The notes below the pieces were generated by a model, which was not told where the DNA came from, ran no database searches, and saw only the letters and a program-made list of their open reading frames with translations. A program made the position numbers and the translations under genes. A stretch of DNA of 64,000 bases from Microtetraspora fusca (GTDB lineage: Bacteria; Actinomycetota; Actinomycetes; Streptosporangiales; Streptosporangiaceae): positions 1 through 64,000 of the forward strand of contig NZ_BBYK01000044.1 in assembly GCF_001570365.1 (NCBI RefSeq), in the 5' to 3' direction. Positions 59,326 to 64,000 of the stretch are shown here, piece after piece; position 1 is the stretch's first letter, and each line of letters begins with the position of its first letter.

Positions 59326-60276
59326 GTGAATGACCTCGTGCGGCCCAACATCGGAGCCGAGTTCCGCCGACGGCGCCTCGGGCACTTCCCGGACGCGCCG
59401 GCCTACGCGCGCTACCGGCGGAACTACGACCGGGCCATGGCCGACCTTCCGGCTCCCGGCGGGGTCCAGGACGTGCCGACCGGCTTCGGGACCGTGCGCG
59501 TCTACCGCTTCGGCACCGACGGCGCCGACGCCGGAAGGCCGCTCCTCCTGCTGCCGGGACGCACCGCGTCCACCCCGATGTGGGCGCCGAACCTCGCCGG
59601 TCTCACCGCGTCTCGCCGCGCCGTCTACACCATCGACCTGCTCGGCGAGCCCGGCCTCTCGGTGCAGAGCGAGCCGTTCGCGAGCGCGGCCGACCAGGGC
59701 GTGTGGCTCGCGGAACTCCTGACCGGGCTCGGCCTCGACCGGACGCACCTGCTCGGGGTGTCGATCGGCGGGTGGACCGCCTTCCAGCTCGCCAGGCACG
59801 CTCCGGAGAAGGTCGCCTCCCTGAGCCTGCTCGACCCCGCCTGCCTGTTCGGCCGGATCACCTGGAAGACGGTCGCCGTCTCGCTGGGATCGGTGGGGCC
59901 GCTCCCCGAGTCGTGGCGGCTGCGGCTGCTGAGCTGGATCTCCGGCGGAGCCGACCTCTCCGGCGACGAGCCGGTCGCCGACCTGATCTCCGCGGGGATG
60001 CGGGAGTTCACCGCCTTCCTGCCTCCGCCGACGTACCCCTCGGACGAACAGGTCGCCGCGGTCGACGTGCCGACCCTCGCTGTGATCGCCGGGCGCAGCA
60101 TCATCCACCACCCGGGCCGGGCCGCGGAACGCGCCCGCCGGCTGCTCGCCCGAGGGGTGGTCGAGCTGTGGCCCGACGCCTCCCACGCCCTCAACGGCGA
60201 GTTCCCGGAGCGGGTCAGCGCCCGGGTTCTCGCCTTCATCGACCAACTCGACGGGGACGACACCGGCCGCTCCTGA
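59326..60276 (+). CDS. Alpha/beta hydrolase
   Basis: 316 residues. Core: PLLLLPGRTASTPMWAPNLAGL (oxyanion loop), nucleophile Ser in HLLGVSIGGWTAFQLARHAPEKV, acid Asp near VPTLAVIAGRSIIHHP and His in WPDASHALNGEFPE. GTG 59326 has GGAGG 8 bases upstream; an overlapping longer frame from 59110 is not conserved. It is controlled by the divergent TetR gene. A likely small-ester or C-C hydrolase; the inducer may be its substrate. Confidence 0.88.
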   Translation: MNDLVRPNIGAEFRRRRLGHFPDAPAYARYRRNYDRAMADLPAPGGVQDVPTGFGTVRVYRFGTDGADAGRPLLLLPGRTASTPMWAPNLAGLTASRRAVYTIDLLGEPGLSVQSEPFASAADQGVWLAELLTGLGLDRTHLLGVSIGGWTAFQLARHAPEKVASLSLLDPACLFGRITWKTVAVSLGSVGPLPESWRLRLLSWISGGADLSGDEPVADLISAGMREFTAFLPPPTYPSDEQVAAVDVPTLAVIAGRSIIHHPGRAAERARRLLARGVVELWPDASHALNGEFPERVSARVLAFIDQLDGDDTGRS

Positions 60277-60301
60277 CCCTCGTGGCCGGCGGGAGCCGAG
60301 C

Positions 60302-62158
60302 TCAGCCCGGACGGGGAATCCGCAGCGGCGCGAGCCCGGGAGGCGAGGGGTCCGAGAACCCGTCGGCCATCATGGTCGCGACCGCGTACAGGTTCCAGAC
60401 CACGTCCATCCGCCGCCGCGGGAGGATCGCGAGGAACCGGCCGAGCTCGTCGCCCTCGACGAGACTCGCCAGGCTCTCGCGTACCCGCGCCTCGCCCGGA
60501 GCGGCGATGCCCGCGCGCAGCAGGTCGGCCACCTCCTCGGAGGGCGTCAACCGCCAGTTCCACGGCTTCCCGCCGCCTGTTCCACCGGCTGCGCCGGCGA
60601 CGGGAGGCCGGGTCCGTGCGCGCCGGCGCAGGATCCGGTTCACGAAGCCGTGGTCGGAACGCTCCACCGCGAAACGCCACGGCCTGCCCTCGATCGGGAT
60701 GCCGCGCAGCTCCGGCGCGAAGTGGTCGATCACCCGGTGGACGACGTCCTCGGAACGCCTCCACAGCGGGTCCATGCTCAGCGCGGCCCGTACGACACGG
60801 TTGTCCAGGAACGGCGGGATCGGATTGCTCGTACGCAGCAGTGAGGCGCGCGAGGCGGCGTGCCACCGCCCGACGCGATACGTGACGTAGAAGTGGTCGA
60901 GCGCCTCGGCCGGGTTCTCGTGGCACCGCGCGAGCCACGGCGAGGCCAGCGCCTGGGCGTGCTCCCTGGCCCGCTCGGTCAGCAGGTCCGCGTTCTTCGC
61001 GTAGAAGCCCTCCATCCGGCGCCTGACCGCCTTGTGGCCGGGGTCCTCCTGGTTGTGCAGGAAACCGGCGCGCAGGATCTCCCCGCCGTGCCCCGACATG
61101 CGCGGCGCCGGATCGAAGCGCGCCGGTCCCGGCACGTTCTCGTACGCCGACAGCATGCCCTCGCAGGCGTACCGGACGTTGTGCGCGCGAACCAGCGGAT
61201 GCGGGACGACGACGCTCTCGCCGTCCGGCGACCGTTTCGGCCGGTGGACGCGATGCTCGACGCCCAGCGCGGCGGCGACGCGCCGCGCGAGCTCCACGTC
61301 CGGGTCGCCGTCGTTCCCGCTCGTCGTGGCGACGAAGGGGATGCCGGCGCCGTGCAGCAGGGCGGCGAGCAACCGGCTGTCCCGTCCTCCGGTGAGCGAG
61401 AGCCGCACCGGCTCGGCCGTGCCGAGCAGCGGCTCGACGGACGAGAGCAGCGCGTCGCCCAGCTCGCCGACCTGGGCGCGGATGTCGCGCTTGGACGCCG
61501 GCATGGGACGCGCCGCCGGTAGCGGGACGACCGTGACGATGCGGCGGCCGCCGGCGATCCTGATCTCGCCACCGGGCGGCAACGCCGTCACACCCTCGAA
61601 CGGGGTCTCGTCGGAGAGGAAGTACCCCGTCCGCACCATCGACTCAAGAGCCGGCAGGTCCCAGACGATCTCGGGCCACGCCGAGCCGGTCCGGGCGGCC
61701 TGCGCGACCAGGTGGACGAGCAGGGCACGGGTGCCGACGACATGGACGTCCGAAGTCTCCGCGTAGAAGATCGGGCAGGCTCCCGTGCTGCCCGTCGCCG
61801 CGGCCAGGTCGTCGTCGCAGGCCCGCAGGACCGAGAAGCAGCCGCCGGTACGGCCGATCGTCTCGCCCAGCCGCGAGGCCGCGAGCAGCGTGTCGGCGTC
61901 CGACGGCCTGCCGAGATGTCCCGTGATGCCCGCCACCCGGCCGTCACGCCGCAGCATCACCGGCAGCCCGTGGTCTTCCGGCTCGTTCGACCAGGAGAGC
62001 AGCGAGATGTGGCCGCGCGCGGAATGCCACTCATGCGCGACGACGGTCTCGGCGGGCACCGGGAAGGCCCGCGTTATGGCCTCGCGGGCCGTGGTGAGGG
62101 CCTCGAGCGGCAGCGGGACACCGGCGCGCCTGGCCGCGATGCCTAGATGAACGCGCAC
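60302..62158 (-). CDS. Asparagine-synthase-like amidotransferase/cyclase
   Basis: 618 residues. The N-terminal half follows the glutaminase-like domain of AsnB (GCFSVLRACDDDLAAATGSTGACPIFYA) but the product begins MRVHLG, so the catalytic Cys2 of a glutaminase is absent. The C-terminal half has the ATP pyrophosphatase loop VRLSLTGGRDSRLLAALLHGAGIPF and NPIPPFLDNRVVRAALSM. Proteins of this shape act as ATP-dependent amide formers, including lasso-peptide cyclases and beta-lactam synthetases. No precursor peptide, protease or RRE gene is seen nearby. Single gene, convergent with the hydrolase at 59326. Confidence 0.85.
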   Translation of the reverse strand: MRVHLGIAARRAGVPLPLEALTTAREAITRAFPVPAETVVAHEWHSARGHISLLSWSNEPEDHGLPVMLRRDGRVAGITGHLGRPSDADTLLAASRLGETIGRTGGCFSVLRACDDDLAAATGSTGACPIFYAETSDVHVVGTRALLVHLVAQAARTGSAWPEIVWDLPALESMVRTGYFLSDETPFEGVTALPPGGEIRIAGGRRIVTVVPLPAARPMPASKRDIRAQVGELGDALLSSVEPLLGTAEPVRLSLTGGRDSRLLAALLHGAGIPFVATTSGNDGDPDVELARRVAAALGVEHRVHRPKRSPDGESVVVPHPLVRAHNVRYACEGMLSAYENVPGPARFDPAPRMSGHGGEILRAGFLHNQEDPGHKAVRRRMEGFYAKNADLLTERAREHAQALASPWLARCHENPAEALDHFYVTYRVGRWHAASRASLLRTSNPIPPFLDNRVVRAALSMDPLWRRSEDVVHRVIDHFAPELRGIPIEGRPWRFAVERSDHGFVNRILRRRARTRPPVAGAAGGTGGGKPWNWRLTPSEEVADLLRAGIAAPGEARVRESLASLVEGDELGRFLAILPRRRMDVVWNLYAVATMMADGFSDPSPPGLAPLRIPRPG

Positions 62159-62484
62159 CGTGCCACCCCTGCCGTCCGGCAGCCCGTACCGCCGTCGAGA
62201 TGAAGGGGAAACGGTGCCCGGGAACGACCGGGCCGAGCCATGGTTGTGCTCCGATAGATCACGAATCGCATACCCGGTAAGAGACGCCGGCGGTCAGGAA
62301 AGTTGGCGAGAACTCGTCACGACCGATCCGCACCCGTGTATCGGCACTCGCGCCGAGGTTACCCGACGGGTCCGGCACGCTCGCCGAGGTTCCCCGACGG
62401 GTCTGGCAGCGTGCCGCAAAAGGCAGCAAACTGAGCCTTTCACGCACGGCGGCACCCGGCTGACGCGGACCCGGCGGAGGCAGC
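62159..62484. other. Intergenic region with a 26-base direct repeat
   Basis: 326 bases between divergent genes. Two copies of a 26-base sequence, 62352-62377 and 62383-62408 (period 31, about 24 of 26 identical), each contain GAGGTT and a CCCGACGGG palindrome. They may bind a regulator of either neighbour. No gene is recognised here. Confidence 0.5.
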
Positions 62485-63753
62485 ATGACGACGGCGCACC
62501 GCGACCCGCCCCAGACGCGACGGCCGGAGTTGGACGTCATCCGCGCGCTCGTGGTGGTCGGGCTGGTGTTCTTCCACGCGGCGCTGGTGTTCGACACGGG
62601 CGACGACTACTACGTCAAGAACGCCGAGACCACCGAGGCGACCACGGTCGTGGCGGGCCTGGCCGTGGTGTGGGCGATGCCGATGCTCTTCCTCATCGCC
62701 GGGCTCGGCGCGTGGCACTCCCTCCGCCGTCGCGGGCCCGCCGGGTTCGCGGTGGAACGGCTGCTGCGGCTCGGCGTTCCCCTGGTCTTCGCGACCATCG
62801 CCCTCCTACCGGTGCCGCAGTGGCTGAGGCTGCGGGCGGACCCCGCCTACCAGGAGTCGTATCCGCGCTTCCTGCCGCGCTTCTTCGACGTACGGCTGGA
62901 CCTGTCGGAGTTCCCCTTCGTCGTGCAGGGCGAACACTTCGAGTCCGGCCATCTGTGGTTCGTGGTGATGCTGCTCGCGTACGCGCTGCTGCTCGCCCCG
63001 CTGGTCCGCTGGCTGCCGCGCGAGCCCGGCCGCCGGATCCGCGAACGGCTGGCCGCCGCCGTGCGGACGCGCGGGGCGATCCTCGCGCTTCCGGCGCTCC
63101 CGATCTCCCTGATCACCGCCCTGGCGGGCATGGAGAAGCCGTTCGCCGGGTGGAGCCGCTGGGCATACCTGCTGTTCTTCCTGTACGGGTTCGTGCTCGC
63201 CTCCGACGAGCGGTTCCGCGTCGCGATGCGGCGGGACGCCCGCCCCGCGCTCGGCTCCGCGCTTGTTCTACTGGGGATCGGAATGCCGGGCTTCCTGATC
63301 GCGGGCGACGCCCTCGGCGCGGACCCCTTCACCGACATGACCGCGCTCGCGATCACGGTCCGCGCGCTGTACGGCGCGGCCGGCTGGTGCTGCCTGGTCG
63401 CCATCCTGGGCCTGCTCGACCGCCGCCGCACCGCGCGGAGCCCTGGGACGGAGCCGACCGCCCCTGCTCTCTCGTCCTCGCCGGGGCGCGGCCCCGGAGG
63501 GCCGCATCCGGCGCCGCGGGCCGGCCTCGGCAGGCGGCTGTACGGCTACCTGGCCGCCGCCGTGCTGCCGCTGTACATCCTCCACCAGCCGATCCTCGTC
63601 GCCGTCGCGTACGGCGTGGTCCGGTGGGACGCCGCGACGCCGGTCAAGTACGTCGCGATCGTGGCGGCCTCGCTCACCCTGACGGTCGCCGCGTACGAAC
63701 TGGTGGTGCGCCGCACCCGCGCGACCCGTTTCCTGTTCGGGATACGCCGATGA
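62485..63753 (+). CDS. Acyltransferase-3 family integral membrane protein
   Basis: 422 residues with about ten membrane helices. Conserved N-terminal motif RPELDVIRALVVVGLVFFHAALVF (with the key Arg and His), SGHLWFVVMLLAYALLLAPLV and PLYILHQPILVAVAYGVVRWD near the end. Family members O-acylate sugars, glycopolymers or antibiotics at the membrane. A hydrophilic Pro/Ser insert (TARSPGTEPTAPALSSSPGRGPGG) separates the last helices. It is divergent from the asparagine-synthase-like gene; joint action in a natural product pathway is possible but unsupported. Confidence 0.88.
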   Translation: MTTAHRDPPQTRRPELDVIRALVVVGLVFFHAALVFDTGDDYYVKNAETTEATTVVAGLAVVWAMPMLFLIAGLGAWHSLRRRGPAGFAVERLLRLGVPLVFATIALLPVPQWLRLRADPAYQESYPRFLPRFFDVRLDLSEFPFVVQGEHFESGHLWFVVMLLAYALLLAPLVRWLPREPGRRIRERLAAAVRTRGAILALPALPISLITALAGMEKPFAGWSRWAYLLFFLYGFVLASDERFRVAMRRDARPALGSALVLLGIGMPGFLIAGDALGADPFTDMTALAITVRALYGAAGWCCLVAILGLLDRRRTARSPGTEPTAPALSSSPGRGPGGPHPAPRAGLGRRLYGYLAAAVLPLYILHQPILVAVAYGVVRWDAATPVKYVAIVAASLTLTVAAYELVVRRTRATRFLFGIRR

Positions 63754-64000
63754 GCGAGCCGCCCGTCGCGCGGGCCGGTTCCACGGCCGGCGTACGGAGG
63801 CTGAGCTGCGCGTCCGCAGCCCGATGATCTGGGAACGCGCCGACGTCCGCGTCCGCCCCTTAAAGCTTCCAGGTACCCGACAGAACCGGTCCCCCTCACC
63901 ATCTCCTTATGCGGCGCCTGGACGGCCCGGGAGCCTTTCATCCCTCACCCAAGGCTTCTACGGGTCGGATCGGGTTCGCACACTTTTCCGCCCCTAACCG
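63754..64000. other. Non-coding end of window
   Basis: No gene, hairpin or repeat is recognised in the last 247 bases. Confidence 0.4.

Noticed and set aside
60302-63753. Lasso-peptide biosynthetic cluster
   Set aside because: Only a cyclase-like protein is present; precursor, leader peptidase and RRE genes are not seen within several kb.

Overview
The window is a 64 kb piece of a high-GC actinobacterial chromosome. The evidence is the very GC-rich third codon positions, frequent GTG starts, Tat and lipoprotein secretion signals, NarL-type two-component systems, LytR-CpsA-Psr (LCP) proteins, a WXG100-like small protein and IclR/TetR/MarR regulators. The gene mix suggests a member of the Streptosporangiales (Nonomuraea, Microbispora or Streptosporangium type), but this is a guess from overall character. 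No rRNA, tRNA or CRISPR array was seen. The only mobile element is one decayed IS630-family insertion.

1-16.8 kb: a lipoprotein, an aldo/keto reductase with a divergent regulator, a TetR/rhodanese pair with a palindromic operator, and a degenerate TetR facing a DUF4267/cupin operon through two copies of CTAGCGNCGCTAG. Then comes an unusual block: LCP protein, ArsR regulator, TatA, TatB, LCP protein. Its promoters share a 22-bp palindromic layout (TTGC-N8-GCAA core). A converging archaeal-type aspartyl-tRNA synthetase lies behind a T-box leader with a plausible GAC (Asp) specifier. A kinase/degenerate kinase/response regulator operon and a secreted bulb-lectin follow.

16.8-34.7 kb: a catabolic island. 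A ten-gene minus-strand operon carries two tandem Tat-exported right-handed beta-helix proteins, a Gfo/Idh/MocA oxidoreductase, a sugar-type ABC importer (binding lipoprotein and two permeases, no ATPase), an NAD-binding epimerase-like protein, a DapA-family aldolase/dehydratase, a hydroxyacid dehydrogenase and an acetyltransferase. An IclR regulator separates it from a plus-strand operon of class III aminotransferase, enolase-superfamily dehydratase, amidohydrolase and SDR. Together they look like extracellular cleavage, import and oxidation/dehydration of an acidic or amino sugar. The substrate is unknown.

34.7-53 kb: UbiB-like kinase, a MarR-family regulator with a UGT-type glycosyltransferase (large palindromic operator, leaderless start), two envelope proteins, the IS element, a MurJ-like flippase, and an SMI1/KNR4 protein converging on a WXG100-like / large EF-hand protein / lipoprotein operon that resembles a type VII-linked effector module. 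Then DUF427, an ArsR-SRPBCC pair, pyruvate oxidase-like PoxB, and a membrane protein whose TetR regulator has become a pseudogene.

53-64 kb: a NarL two-component system, a secreted PAF-acetylhydrolase/cutinase-like esterase, a double GNAT protein, TetR plus divergent alpha/beta hydrolase, an asparagine-synthase-like protein and an acyltransferase-3 membrane protein. Frameshifts interrupt at least four loci (near 2.97, 41.53, 48.55 and 53.5 kb). Some of these could be sequencing errors in GC-rich runs.
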